Assembly (NCBI GenBank): GCA_004335835.1
Contig: RWJK01001477.1
Location: 1 to 30,563, forward strand
Direction: 5' to 3'
DNA from: Scenedesmus sp. ARA3
Lineage: Eukaryota > Chlorophyta > Chlorophyceae > Sphaeropleales > Scenedesmaceae
Length of the DNA stretch: 30,563 nucleotides
The notes under the pieces are model-generated. The model was not told the origin of the DNA. It saw nothing but the letters and a program-made list of their open reading frames with translations, and searched no databases. Both the position numbers and the translations under genes were made by a program. The first letter of the stretch is position 1. Each line of letters starts with the position of its first letter. This document shows positions 1 through 9,926 of the stretch, piece by piece.

Positions 1-37
1 TCCTGACTGGGGTTCCCACTCCTCGTTGAGTGGAGCA

Positions 38-57
38 TGTAATGTAATGTAATGTAA
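38..57 (+). repeat. TGTAA x4 short tandem repeat
   Basis: Four head-to-tail copies of the pentamer TGTAA. TGTAA is the usual polyadenylation signal of chlorophyte nuclear genes, so this could be a reinforced poly(A) signal for a gene ending left of the window, or simply a microsatellite. The sequence alone does not decide between these. Confidence 0.5.
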
Positions 58-111
58 TGCAATCACCATGCCTCACCATGCCAAAAACTGTCAATTTATA
101 CAGCACAGTGT

Positions 112-590
112 GTGGTCGAGGCAGGTGTTCTGGAAGTGCTTGGTGCGCTTACTGGTTTGATCAGGTTGAGCTTCACATGCTGTGGCAGCGCTGCATGCGC
201 TGAGAGAGGTCTGCAAGCTCAATCGACGCTGCAGCAGCTTGCAGGAACAGTGCAGCAGCTCGCTGCGCTCAGGTGTTTGGGCTTGTCAAAGTTAAAGATG
301 CGCAGCTGTTGTGAGTCGTGTACAAGTCGCCTGTTAGAGCTCCGAGCGCCACTGGCTGGCAGCGCAGTTGGTGTGCATGCGCTTGATGATGTGCATGCAC
401 TTGTTGCGGCATTTGATTTATTGTTGAAGTGACTGAGCTGCAAGTGCAGCTGCCTATCACGCTCCCAGAAGCAGAGCAGCAGCTTGGGAGTTTGCAGCAG
501 CTGTTGCCGCAGCTCAGCTCAGTGCGGGTGTCAGAGTGTGGCTGGTATGCAGGCCACCGGCCTTGCAGCTGGCATTTTCCACCTAAGCTA
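112..590 (+). pseudogene. possible leucine-rich-repeat gene remnant
   Basis: The open frame from about 112 to 432 has a leucine-spaced pattern (LEVLGALTGLIRL, then LQQLAGTVQQLAALRCLGLS) like degenerate LRR units. After its stop, a second stretch at about 430-590 can be read as Leu/Gln-rich (LGSLQQLLPQLSSVRVS) in another frame. No start codon, splice structure or conserved LRR asparagine ladder is visible. LRR-like genes and remnants are common in green algal genomes, but the assignment here rests only on leucine spacing. It may be an internal exon of a gene extending left of the window, or noncoding. Confidence 0.25.
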
Positions 591-599
591 TAACGCACA

Positions 600-1234
600 G
601 GTGCAACTGAAGTATTACAAGGATGTCTCTACGTTGTTATGTTGACTGCACAGCCTGTGCTGCGGCAGCACTGTTGGACATGGAGTTGCTGTTGTAGCTG
701 GTTCTGGTGTTGGACCAGCATCAAACGCACGAGTAATTGCCTGTATTTGATGGTAAGCGCATGCTGTGAAGGATAGCATCACGCTACGCACGATGAACTG
801 GCTCTGGGCACCTAATCTGAAACGTCAGCTGCAAGTGCAGCTAGTAGTCACCAGATGACGAGATGGACCTTCCTGGGACCACACACCTGCGGTTGGAGGC
901 CTTCAACACCTTCTTATTAGTTCGTCGTATCCATATGCGTGCCACTCAACAGGGTCTGTGTAGCTGAAATGCACATTAACAGAAAAGTTCGTCGATTTGA
1001 ACTTCGCCGGCGAACAATGTCATGGTTCTGTGCCGGGGGTTGACTGAGTTCTGCACTTGCGAGAAAAAGAGAAGTTTCCTGCAATTTTGTTTCTTCCCTT
1101 TCCTTCTTCCTTCAGTGCGATCGGTCATCACCCCAGCTAGCAATTAGCACAACACAGCTGCGCCTGTGTAGGCGCCTGTCGCTCAAACCACACTGACAGA
1201 CGACCAAAACTATGTAACTACAGCAATATATACG
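600..1234. other. gene-poor stretch upstream of the GH16-like gene
   Basis: No coding region is recognisable. There is a small perfect hairpin (GCGCCT, loop GTGT, AGGCGC) at 1160-1175 and a pyrimidine-rich tract at about 1090-1115. The stretch presumably holds the promoter and 5' leader of the downstream gene, whose ATG is at 1235, but no clear TATA box at a usual distance was found. Confidence 0.4.
1160..1175. other. small perfect hairpin
   Basis: GCGCCT, loop GTGT, then AGGCGC: a six-base-pair perfect stem about 60 bp upstream of the ATG at 1235. It lies in the presumed 5' leader. No function is claimed. Confidence 0.4.
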
Positions 1235-2212
1235 ATGACAGGACGCCTTCCAGTAATGGTTGGGTGCGGACTGGTCGCCGTGTTGCTGTTGCTCGCCCTG
1301 CAGCCACTGGATGCCAGCACTCCGCGTCGCAGCAAGGTCTGTATAACGATCTTTAAAGCCTTGCTGTCAATCTGGTTCCTGCAGACGGTGCTGATCGTTC
1401 GCCTTCATGCTCTACAGCAACCGGACCCGGCAAACACAGACGACAGGGGCAGGCCCTTGGACCCTTTCAAAGGCCCAGCCAAGAAACAACCAAGTGAGCT
1501 TTAGCAGTACTAGGTTCCTGCAAAGGAGATGTGCTGCAGGCAACACCCTAAGTAGGCCAGCAGCAGCACCAGCAGCAGCAGCAGTTCAACAGTGCAGCAG
1601 CAGTTGCAGGACCCTGTGCCAGCCCCCCACAGCTGGAATGACTGGTAGCATAAGCAGCCTTCACACCAATCAACGTGTTTGCTGGAATATACTTCAGCCC
1701 AGCCCTGTTTTCAACATGGCACCCACTTTGTCAGCAGCCTATGCCTGCAGCACTGCCAGGCTGCCTCTCTGCTGTACTGCGGCATACTTTTTTACCAGGG
1801 GGAGCAAAACCCTTCTGGCTGGCCATACACAGCAAGCAAGCAAACTGCGGCATAGTTCAATACACCACACACACCAGCGCAACTCCTGCGTCACTCGCAG
1901 CGCAAACCCAAGCATACCTTCAACCCTTTTCATTGCCGCCGCTGCCCACACAGTACTCGAGAACTCAGCTGTCCTGCAAGCATGCGGCGCGCCAACTTTC
2001 GAGTGGCCAGCTGGAAGCGGCTACTGCTGGTGGTCCCGCAGCAGCGGAGGTGCCCTGCAGGGCCCTGGCCCCAACTACTTTGACACCAGCAATGTAGCAG
2101 TTGCTGCCTCGGGCTCGCTGCAGCTGACGATCCAGCAAGTTGGCGGCAGCTTTGCGTGTGGGGAGGTGTTTCTGGACAGGAGCCTGGGCCTGGGTGACTA
2201 TATCTTCACGGT

Positions 2213-2250
<38 letters not shown>

Positions 2251-3110
2251 GCGGCAGCAGCAGCAGCAGCGGCGGCAGCAGAAGCAGCAGCAGCAGCAGC
2301 AGCGGCGGCAGCAGCAGCAGCAGCAGCGTGCACGTCCGTCCTGCAAGTCTTTGTGCGACAGGAGCAGAGAAGCAGCAGCAGTGTGCTTGGCCTGGCAGCC
2401 AAGGCAGCTGACAGCACTATGGTTCACATGCAACATGCAGTGTGTCAGCATCCTTATCATGTATGGTGCTGACTGTGTTCGCTGCATTTCCAACATGTTG
2501 CTTGTTGACTGCTGTGCCTGCAGGTTGAGACGGACCCCAGCACAGTGAGTGGTACAGCAGCAGTGCAGCTGTCACACAGCGTGGCCGTGTGAATACTGAC
2601 TTGCTCTCTGGTTTCCTGCAAGGCAGCGCATGCAGAAGCCATGCACAGCAAACACTCAACACAGCAGCAGCAGCAGCATTGTGTTGGATTGATGTCTTGT
2701 TAGTGCAGCTAGTTTGTTGATGCATCCTTGCTCACATTCACTGTTTCTACAGCCTCGCATGGGGTCAGCGGCTTCTGCATTGTATCCATGCTCTGCGCAG
2801 ATGGACAAGACCCTTGTGGGATCGCCATTCCTGTACGCTGAAAATGGCAATGAGATCGACGTGATTGAGTACTCACGGGTGAGATGTGTTGTAGTTGCTG
2901 TTTGTTGCAAATATACTAGGGTATTTTTGGCACACTCGAAAATAGATAGGCTATGATTCAACACTGCTGCTGATTTCAAATGCGCCTTGCATTCGTCCGC
3001 CCATGCTGTGCCAGCTTCGCATTGCCTGTGACACAGCGTGGCTGTTGGCGCTGCTGCGGCATGCGAATGACGCTGCCGCATTCTATGCTGCCGCTGCTGC
3101 TGCTGCTGCC

Positions 3111-3141
<31 letters not shown>

Positions 3142-6100
3142 TTCTGCTGCACGCCAGTGGAATTTGCCAGAGATTGAGAACAGCCAGTTTGTGCTGCAGC
3201 CGTATACTTTCCAGGGCTCAACAAAGCGGTACAACCAAACAGGTGAGCCATGGTATACCTACGTAGGCCTGCCAAGTACATATTGTAAGCTGATGTTGAG
3301 GGAACTCTGCTGCTGTGTCAAGCAGCTCAAGCGTTATGTGGCCAAGCAGTTTCCTGACAGCTTGAAGTGTTCCGGTGCCACGGACAGGGAACGAGTATCA
3401 CTAGGCACTTCCCATTTCAGCCAGTTTACTGAACATTGATGCCGTCACTTCAAGCCACAGCACTTTTGCCGCATCAACACCATCAATATCTTGCATTATG
3501 CAAATCAGCACGCCGCCTTCTTACGTGCTGCAGGCGGCTCCTGCACCGCCCGCATGCGCTAGTCCAGCACCAGCCAGCCCAAAGTGGCAACGAGAGTGAT
3601 TATTGCTGTTTAAACTAAACACTTCATGCTTCATGTTTTGCGCGCTGCAGGCGGATCCTACACGGCCCGCCTGCGCTGGTTCGGCACCAGCCAGCCCCAA
3701 AACTGGGCCTCTTAACTAGCTACGCGTACCCTTGTTGCTGTATAACAAACACGGCATGCTTCGTGTCTTGCCTGCTGCAGGCGGCTCGTACATGGCCCGC
3801 ATGCGCTGGTCCGGCACCAGCCAGCCCAAACCCGCCACAAGTATCCCCAACACTTTGCTAACCTCCATGCCATGCTTCATGTCTTGTGTGCTCCAGGCGG
3901 CCTGTATGCGGCCGCATGCGCTGGTCTGGCACCAGCCTGCACAAACCAGCCGCAGGTCTCTGCACTGCTGTAGAGGACAACACATGCAATTCGTGTCTTG
4001 CTTGCTGCAGGCGGCTCCTACACCGCACGCATGCGCTGGTCTGGCACCAGCCAGCCCAGTGAGGTGCTGTTTGAGGCGTGGAGCCCTTCTGGGGTCCTGG
4101 TGGCCAGCTGGGCGGCAGAGAGTGAGTTGCCTTGCACAAATGATTTGTGCAGACACCTGATTTGTGTTTTCCACATAGCTGTTGAGGCGTGGAGCCCTTC
4201 CGGGGCCTTGGTGGCCAGCTGGGCAGCAGAGAGTGAGTTGCCTTGGTGCACCAAGCGGTGCAGATGCCTGGTTTGATATGTATGTTGCTGCTTGAGGGCG
4301 CAAGGCCCGGCGGGTGACCTGGTGGCCATTGGCACTCTAGATGACATCAAGATGCAATGTCGCACGTCAAGTAACTGCTCAGATGTGTCGAGTGTGTATT
4401 GGTGTGACACCCGTTGGCACCTGCCAGCCCAGTGAGGTGCTGTTTGAGGCGTGGGGCCCTTCCGGGGCCTTGGTGGCTAGCTGGGCAGCAGAGAGTGAGT
4501 TGCCTTGGTGCACCAAGCGGTGCTTGAATTGTGTTTTAAATGTTGCTGTGTGAGGCGCAAAGCATGGCGGGTGACCTAGTGGCCACTGGCAATCTAGGTG
4601 ACATCTAGATGACATGTGGCACGTCAAGTTGCTGTACAGATGTATTAGATGTGTGTTGGTGTGACACCAGTTGGCACCAGCTAGCCCAGTGAGGTGCTGT
4701 TTGAGGCGTGGAGCCCTTCTGGGGTCCTGGTGGCCAGCTGGGCAGCAGAGAGTGAGTCTTACGTGCAGCTGCCACAAATGCGTTTTGTCAATCACTTCTA
4801 CACGTTCAGTGTATTTCTATGCCTAAGTGATGGTCTGCAAAGGTCCACGGCTGCATCCACTGCCAGCTGGTACTGCGATGCTGAATCTCAGCACATTTAC
4901 TGATTTTGCTGCTGCTGTCCTTCCCTGCCGCAGACGGCACCAACTTTGCACCTTCACTCGAGCGTGTGCACATCAACCACTGGACCTTCAAGCCACAGGG
5001 CATCTCCAACCCGCTGCCTGCTGGCTTCAGCAGCTCGAAATTTCATCTATGCTTGCTGCTGCTGCTGCTTCCTGCTGACCGCAGACGGCACCAACTTTGT
5101 ACCGGCACTCGAGCGTGTGCACGTCAACCACTGGACCTTCAAAATTCAGCCGGCATCCCCGACCCGAGGCCACTGCAACTGAATAACCCTTCTTCTGCTT
5201 TGTGCTGTTGCTGCAGACGGCACCAACTTTGTGCCTTCGCTGGAGCGTGTGCACATCAACCACTGGATCTTCAAGCCACAGGGCATCCACTGCCAGATGC
5301 CTTTGCAACTCGAAAATCCAACCACGCTTGCTGCTGCTGTGTTCTGCTGTTGCTGCAGACGGCACCAACTTTGCACCAGCACTCGAGCGTGTGCACATCC
5401 ACCACTGGATCTTCAAGCCACAGGGCATCCCCGACCCGAGGCCTCTGCAACTGAATAACCATTCTTCTGCTTCCTGCTGTTGCTGCAGACGGCACCAACT
5501 TTGCACCTTCACTGGAGCGTTCACTCGAGCGTGTGCACATCAACCACTGGATCTTCAAGCCACAGGGCATCTCCAACCCGCTGCCTGCCGGTTTTGGCAG
5601 CTCGCTTTTCTCACTGTCCTGCTTCAAGCACTGCCCGCTGGGTGATGCCAGCTGCACGCCGATGGGAGTGATGCCATCCTGCGCAGGTGGCGTTGTGCCG
5701 CCTCCTCCAGTCCCAAGGTGCGAATTGTTTCTGTGTTGCGTGCAGCAGCTAGTCTGCAGGGCGAGCTTTGACAGCAGGCAATGCACAACGCCATGCTGCC
5801 TGAGGTCTCTGCAGCAATGCTTGGGCGTCTTTGCAGTTCAAACTGTAAGCAGCGTACATGTGCGCATTGAGCAGTCTCGTATGCCGCCACTGATGCGTTC
5901 CTGCTGTGCTGCTTTGCCTGCCTGCAATTCCAAACCCACAATATGCAAACCCCCGTCCCGTCCCTCCATTTGTCTGTCTGTCACCGCTCTTGTTTCGACA
6001 GCAACCCAAGCCCCAGCCCAAGCCCCAGCCCCGTCCCTCTCCCAAGTTTCACGCCCACCCTCGCCCTCACCTTCACCACCAACAAAAACAAAGGCACTAA

Positions 6101-6398
6101 GACCTACACCTGCACCGCCAGGCTCACTGTCAAATCCACATCCACCGGCCAAACCCTAAGTGGCGTAAACCTCAACTGGACTTGGTCATCTCGCTTTTCT
6201 GTGGCTAACTCAGGCTTCCCGTATTCTGGGCTTGGCAGTACATCAAGCAGCGGAGTGTTCAGCAGCACAGCTCCCCAGAGCGGTGTCATGTCAGCAGCAA
6301 CGGGTGGATGCACCTTCTCAGTGGACAGCGTTGACCTGGCAGGGTGGCAGCTGGCGCCGGGTGTGCAGCTGCCGTTGAGGGTCTCTCAGGCGTGGTAG
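1235..6398 (+). CDS. secreted GH16-like (concanavalin A-fold) protein with Pro-rich linker and Ig-like domain
   Basis: Proposed exons: 1235-1336, 1385-1493, 1981-2210, 2524-2544 (21-bp micro-exon), 2801-2878, 3179-3242, 4011-4121, 5489-5717, 6002-6398. All junctions are in phase with GT/AG ends, giving about 446 aa. The N terminus is a signal peptide (MTGRLPVMVGCGLVAVLLLL, then ALQPLDAS). Exon 3 carries CWWSRSSGG and GPGPNYFD, and exon 5 carries EIDVIEYSR, which fits the GH16 active-site pattern E-[ILV]-D-x-x-E. Exon 6 carries QFVLQPY. These features match bacterial GH16-like proteins (GPNYF...REIDIEFSRW...QYVVQPY). After residues PPPPVP and a Ser-Pro linker, a C-terminal domain containing TARLTVKSTSTGQTLSGVNL resembles bacterial Ig-like (Big/invasin) domains. 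The expected role is binding or cleavage of cell-wall or extracellular glucans; the substrate is unknown. Exons 7, 8 and 9 are surrounded by partial copies. Exon 8 contains an internal in-frame duplication giving SLERSLER. The weakest junctions are exons 1-2 (a 48-bp intron that could be read through) and the start of exon 6. Confidence 0.62.
2215..2327 (+). repeat. (GCA/GCG)n triplet repeat at intron 5' end
   Basis: An interrupted GCA repeat begins within the donor site GTGAGCAGCAG of intron 3 of the GH16-like gene. In the sense direction it is a CAG repeat directly downstream of the 5' splice site. Confidence 0.9.
3085..3145 (+). repeat. (GCT)n triplet repeat before a 3' splice site
   Basis: GCT/CTG runs with GCC and GTT interruptions sit about 30-90 bp upstream of exon 6 of the GH16-like gene, replacing the pyrimidine tract. 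In the sense direction this is a CTG repeat. Confidence 0.9.
3534..4757 (+). repeat. exon 7 edge-duplication array of the GH16-like gene
   Basis: The intact exon is 4011-4121 (GGSYTARMRWSGTS ... VLVASWAAE). Four copies of its first half, each preceded by an AG (mostly CAG) acceptor, begin at 3534, 3651, 3781 and 3897, spaced 114-130 bp; the first contains an in-frame TAG. Three copies of its second half lie downstream and end in donors (GAGA|GTGAGT) at 4232, 4494 and 4751. Acceptor-side fragments are upstream and donor-side fragments downstream of the whole exon. The copies differ by substitutions and intron length, so this is not a simple assembly stutter. Confidence 0.85.
4934..5600 (+). 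repeat. exon 8 array, five copies
   Basis: Five copies start after CAG acceptors at 4934, 5085, 5217, 5359 and 5489 (spacing 130-151 bp), each opening with acggcaccaactttg and encoding NGTNF-(A/V)PxLERVHxxHW. Only the last runs on through GFGSSLFSLSCFKHC to the donor at 5718. Copies 2 to 4 diverge after KPQG or an equivalent point, and copies 2 and 4 share the tail CCCCGACCCGAGGC. Copy 1 extends to PLPAGFSSS before diverging. All incomplete copies lie upstream of the intact exon. Confidence 0.88.
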
Positions 6399-6823
6399 AG
6401 CTGACAGGTGCACAGGCTGGCGGCAGTACAGCTCCACAGATTGGTGTCATGTCAGCAGCGCTGGGCGGCTGCACGTTCTCAGTGGATGCTGTCAGCCTAC
6501 CCTGGCTGGCAGCTGGCGCCGAGTGTGCAGCTGCTGCTGAGAGTCTCTCAGGCGTGGTAGAGACAGCAATGGCTTGCTGTGGCGGTCTGGTGGCGTTTGA
6601 CGCCATCAGCATGCCTGGCTGGCAGCTGGCGCCGGGTGTGCAGCTGCCGCTGAGGGTCTCTCAGGCGTGGTAGAGACAGCAATGGCTTGTTGTGGCAGTC
6701 TCGTGGGGCCGGGTGTGCAGCTGCCATACCAGGCCATTCAGCTGTTAGCCTGCCTGGCTGGCTGCCAGCTCAAGTTGAGCCGGCTGTGCAGCTGCCGCTG
6801 AAGGTCTCTCAGGCGTGGTAGCG
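6260..6823 (+). repeat. repeated 3' end of the last GH16-like exon
   Basis: The intact exon stops at 6396-6398 (VSQAW then TAG). Further copies of the C-terminal segment end in the same TCTCAGGCGTGGTAG at 6558, 6671 and 6819. The third copy repeats GWQLAPGVQLPLRVSQAW without change, the second is altered (AAGAECAAAAESLSGV in one frame), and the fourth is decayed. These are stop-codon-side fragments lying downstream of the intact exon. Confidence 0.82.
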
Positions 6824-8558
6824 ACAACGCAGGCGCCCTGCAATCCTGAGGCACTTTGTGGCTTGTGGCGCAGCCGGGGCTGCTGAGGCGGTGTGCTGAG
6901 GCAGGCCGTTGGGCAAGGTGGCGCTTCAGGGAAGGATTCCTGCGACTGGCACAGGTTGATCTAGAATGCAAAAGGGAGACAAATCACAAGAATCACGAGA
7001 TGATTACGGGCTAGCTGGTTTGTGTGGCTGGTGTGACCTGCGTGTGCATCATGCGCCTGGCTGGCTGCAGCAGCACCGTTCTGGGCGTTGCGGTGTGATC
7101 TGAGTAGAACAGAACAGCTGGCAGCCCTCATGTGTCATGCTTGTGGCTTGCATGGTTGAGACACTGCCTGCATCAACAGCGGCGAAAGATATACAATACA
7201 CCATGATGGGCGTGCCTCTGTGTGTGTTGTGTGTGGAAGAGCGTGGCAGCGGTTGCTGGCATGACCTGTACGGTGGGCTTGGAGCTGAGGTCATAAGAGG
7301 CTGGCACATGCAGCTTCTTGCGATATGTTTGACGTTGGCGCAATTGATTTATTACGAGCTTGCCGCTTTGTGTGCACCTCCCCCTCCTAAACACTGGCAG
7401 CGGCTTCCATCTCAGGATACACATGAAGATTGCAGCTGTACGCCAGCATGCGGCACGTCTGCAGGGTTGAGGACTACAGTTCGTGGTCAGCTTGGTTGCA
7501 CTTGAGCTTGGAAGCAATCTAGCATGCACAACACCTGCATGCAATACGACACTGTGGATGGCTTTTGATTTCACCAGGAACAGCCAGTTTTGGTGCATTT
7601 CAACATTTACTGATGTGCTACTGGCTCGAGCCAGTAAGAGCTCTCGCCGTGCAGCTGCTTGTGGCAGTCACGTGATCCCACTCTCACGGCTTGACAGTCT
7701 TGGAAGCCACAGACAGCCGCAATGCGGCATTGTGCCGCTTGAGGCTGCCGTCACTTGCAGGGGTTGGGCCTGCATGCTTTTCTCTTCCCACTGCAGGGGT
7801 TGGGCCTGCATGCTTTTCTTTTCCCACTGCACGGGTTGGGCCTGCATGCTTTTCTTTTCCCACTGCAGGGGTTGGGCCTGCATGCTTTTCTTTTTCCACT
7901 GCAGGGGTTGGGCCTGCATGCTTTTATCTTCCCACTGCAAGCAACTTGCTTGTGACACTCGTAAACTGCCTATCAGCGTAACACCTCAGTCACTGGGTCA
8001 TAGATGCGGCATCTTACCACAGCATGGCACTAGCCTGCTGCTTACATGGCGCTGTTGTTTCATACGAATACTTGGAGTCACACTTAGATTGATGCCACTG
8101 CTGCGTTGTGTTACAGTAAAGCATGCTGTATGCTGCCTATGCATGCCAGAGGCCAGCCAGCTGTTGTTTTGGCACTTGAGAATTGTTGCTTTGAAAGGGG
8201 TTGCGGTGTATTGTGCTCCCCTGTGTGCTTCTGCACGTCAACCAAAACAGCCAGAAGCGTCCTGGCTAACCTTGTTTCCTCTGCTTTGTTTGCTGTCTGA
8301 AACGCTGTCTTGAACAGCTGCACTTGCCTGTTGGCTGGGTGCGCTACAGTGTGCCGGAGTTCATATGTGTACCGTGCATCTTCCAAAGCTGCAAGTTGTT
8401 TGCAGCAGTGTACTGCAAATGCAGTACCCTAGGCACATGCCATCTTGCACTTGACCGAGGTTGTTGCAGCGCAGTCTACACGCATGCCATAGCTATGATG
8501 CGAAGCTCACCGCACCGTGGCTATAGCTATGATGCGAAGGTGTTCCTTTGTTGGTGGC
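6824..8558. other. no recognisable gene; contains a minisatellite
   Basis: No conserved protein motif or exon series was recognised on either strand. The first part is probably the 3' region of the GH16-like gene. The 36-bp minisatellite at 7758-7937 and a 17-bp direct repeat (atagctatgatgcgaag, at 8489 and 8523) are the only structure seen. Long open frames here owe their length to the minisatellite, whose unit is a multiple of three. Confidence 0.5.
7758..7937 (+). repeat. 36-bp minisatellite, five units
   Basis: Five tandem 36-bp units (caggggttgggcctgcatgc then ttttcttttcccactg) begin at 7758, 7794, 7830, 7866 and 7902, with one or two substitutions each. The unit is divisible by three, so several frames stay open through it (RGWACMLFFSHC on the plus strand). 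Each unit contains CAG|G and a pyrimidine-rich TTTTCTTTTCCCACTGCAG, so it resembles a repeated 3' splice-site region. Confidence 0.93.
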
Positions 8559-8597
8559 GGACGACATTATTTTTTTTGTTACCAGGGGGACGACATT
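8559..8597 (-). mobile_element. 20-nt retroposon stub with target-site duplication
   Basis: The direct repeat GGACGACATT occurs at 8559-8568 and 8588-8597. Between them, read on the minus strand, is CCCTGGTAACAAAAAAAAT. The same 3' terminus (CCCCCTGGCAACAACAAAAAAAA) ends the SINE-like element at 28718-29015. The arrangement fits an extremely 5'-truncated retroposon copy: target-site repeat, element 3' end, A tail, target-site repeat. Confidence 0.5.
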
Positions 8598-8984
8598 CAG
8601 TGACGGCGTCAGTTGTGTGTGCATTTGACAGTCGACAGACGCTTGTCGTGCATGTTGTAACAGGTGCAGCATGCCAACAACCGTTCCAGGTGTTCGCGGT
8701 GGCCGTTCGATCTGAACACGCAGCAGCACCTGGTGAAACTGGTATACCCTACTGCCTGGCGCTCACGGCATAGCAAGAATTTTGCACTCATCCTCTTTAC
8801 ACCTTCTGCGCACGGCCAACAACAACATGTGTAAAAGGAAAACTGTCTCTTGACATCATGCCACAATCTAACCTCAAGGGCAGCAACGCCTGCCGCATAA
8901 ACCTGTTTGCCCAAGTCTAGCTTGCAGACCGTAGCAAACATCCACCAGATCTATTGACAAACACAGCCTGCGCTGCAACCTACC

Positions 8985-9217
8985 CCGTGCAACGCCTAGC
9001 GCCGCACAGGCGTCTGCTTCAAGCAGTGCAGCTTGCTGCTGCGCCTACCAGCAGCACTGCCACCTCCATATGCCCCACCTGCTGCTGCTGCTGCTGCTGG
9101 TGGTGCAGCCGTGCCTCCAATGCCTAGCACGTCCTTTCCAAACTCCTCTTCATGCACTGCCAACGTAGTGTACAAGTGCGCACCGCCGGCAAGGCCACAA
9201 CCTACCATCTGCCACAC
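8985..9217 (-). pseudogene. decayed copy of the 3' end of the HOS1/ELYS-like gene
   Basis: On the minus strand this reads EEEFGKDVLGIGG, an Ala-rich stretch, AGRRSSK and then KQTPVRR with a stop. It is closely similar to the last about 65 codons of the gene ending at 10890 (EEEFGRDVLGIGG ... RRSSKRLKQTPVRR). The copy contains a small insertion (SSKLHCLKQ versus SSKRLKQ) and lacks the upstream domains. It lies downstream of the intact gene, as do the other stop-side fragments in this window, but about 1.9 kb away, with an unrelated open frame in between. Confidence 0.8.
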
Positions 9218-9416
9218 CCCTTGCTAGACAACCTGCTGGCAGCTGCTTTCTGATTGCGGAGCATCAAAAATACATGCAAAACTATCATTTGAATGGTTGG
9301 CACTGCACAACACGCACCTGAAGAAGTGGCAACTTGAAGCCGCAGCTGCTGCTGCTGTCGCCTTCAGCCCACATAAAGGCGATGCCACTCTACCGCTCAT
9401 GACCCATGTTTTATTA

Positions 9417-9926
9417 TCATGAAAACCGGCCCCCACCGAGCACGGACTCTGGTGCAACCACAATGCCGGAATACAATTCGCGTCCTGCGTCTTCTGAGTA
9501 GGCTCTGTTCGTAGCAATCCTCAAAATCCCCTCCCTCCTAAGTTCCACTGCCACCTTTGCCCCCTCAGGGTACTCATAGAAGTCCTGCAGCAGTGTAGCA
9601 GTGAAGTACACATCCCCTGTGCGCCCCCGTTCATCAAACCTCACGCCATCAAACATGCTGCCAACCCCAAAGCCGGCTCCCAGCGGCTGCTGCAGGCACG
9701 CACGCGACAGCAGCTCCGCGCCACTGGCCCCATTTGCAGCCGCCAGCACGCGCCGCGAAAACACACCCTCAGCAGCATCGTCGATCAGGGCATCTGCATG
9801 CACGCGCAGGAAGCGCAGCGCAGGCCGCAGCAGCTGCTGCAGGTCCAGCTTGAAGCCAACAAACAGCAGCAACTCTAGCTGCTGCTGCAGCTGCGCGTCC
9901 AGTTGCTGCTCCTGCTTCTCAGTCAC
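9417..9926 (-). CDS. uncharacterised protein exon
   Basis: A 169-codon minus-strand frame with convincing composition: a Gln/Leu-rich opening, then ELLLFVGFKLDLQQLLRPAL, a globular middle (GAGFGVGSMFDGVRFDERGR) and TGDVYFTATLLQDFYEYPEG, ending in VLGGGRFS and TGA. There is no ATG at the 5' end of the frame (GTG at 9924-9926, TAA two codons upstream), so an upstream exon probably joins at an AG near 9905-9925. I do not recognise the family. A TGTAA lies on the minus strand at 8797-8801. A palindromic TATATAA motif at 10434-10447 could belong to its promoter. Confidence 0.45.
   Translation of the reverse strand: MTEKQEQQLDAQLQQQLELLLFVGFKLDLQQLLRPALRFLRVHADALIDDAAEGVFSRRVLAAANGASGAELLSRACLQQPLGAGFGVGSMFDGVRFDERGRTGDVYFTATLLQDFYEYPEGAKVAVELRREGILRIATNRAYSEDAGRELYSGIVVAPESVLGGGRFS

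Noticed and set aside
1784..1805. Third retroposon stub (ttttttaccagggggagc)
   Set aside because: It resembles the SINE 3' end, but flanking direct repeats are imperfect (GTATGGCC versus GTATGCC), so it is not listed as an element.
2206..2496. Cys-rich minus-strand reading frame (poly-Cys)
   Set aside because: It is only the translated GCA triplet repeat in a different frame.
7483..8313. 276-codon plus-strand reading frame over the minisatellite
   Set aside because: It is open mainly because the 36-bp unit is a multiple of three; the flanks show no domain, and overlapping frames are equally open.
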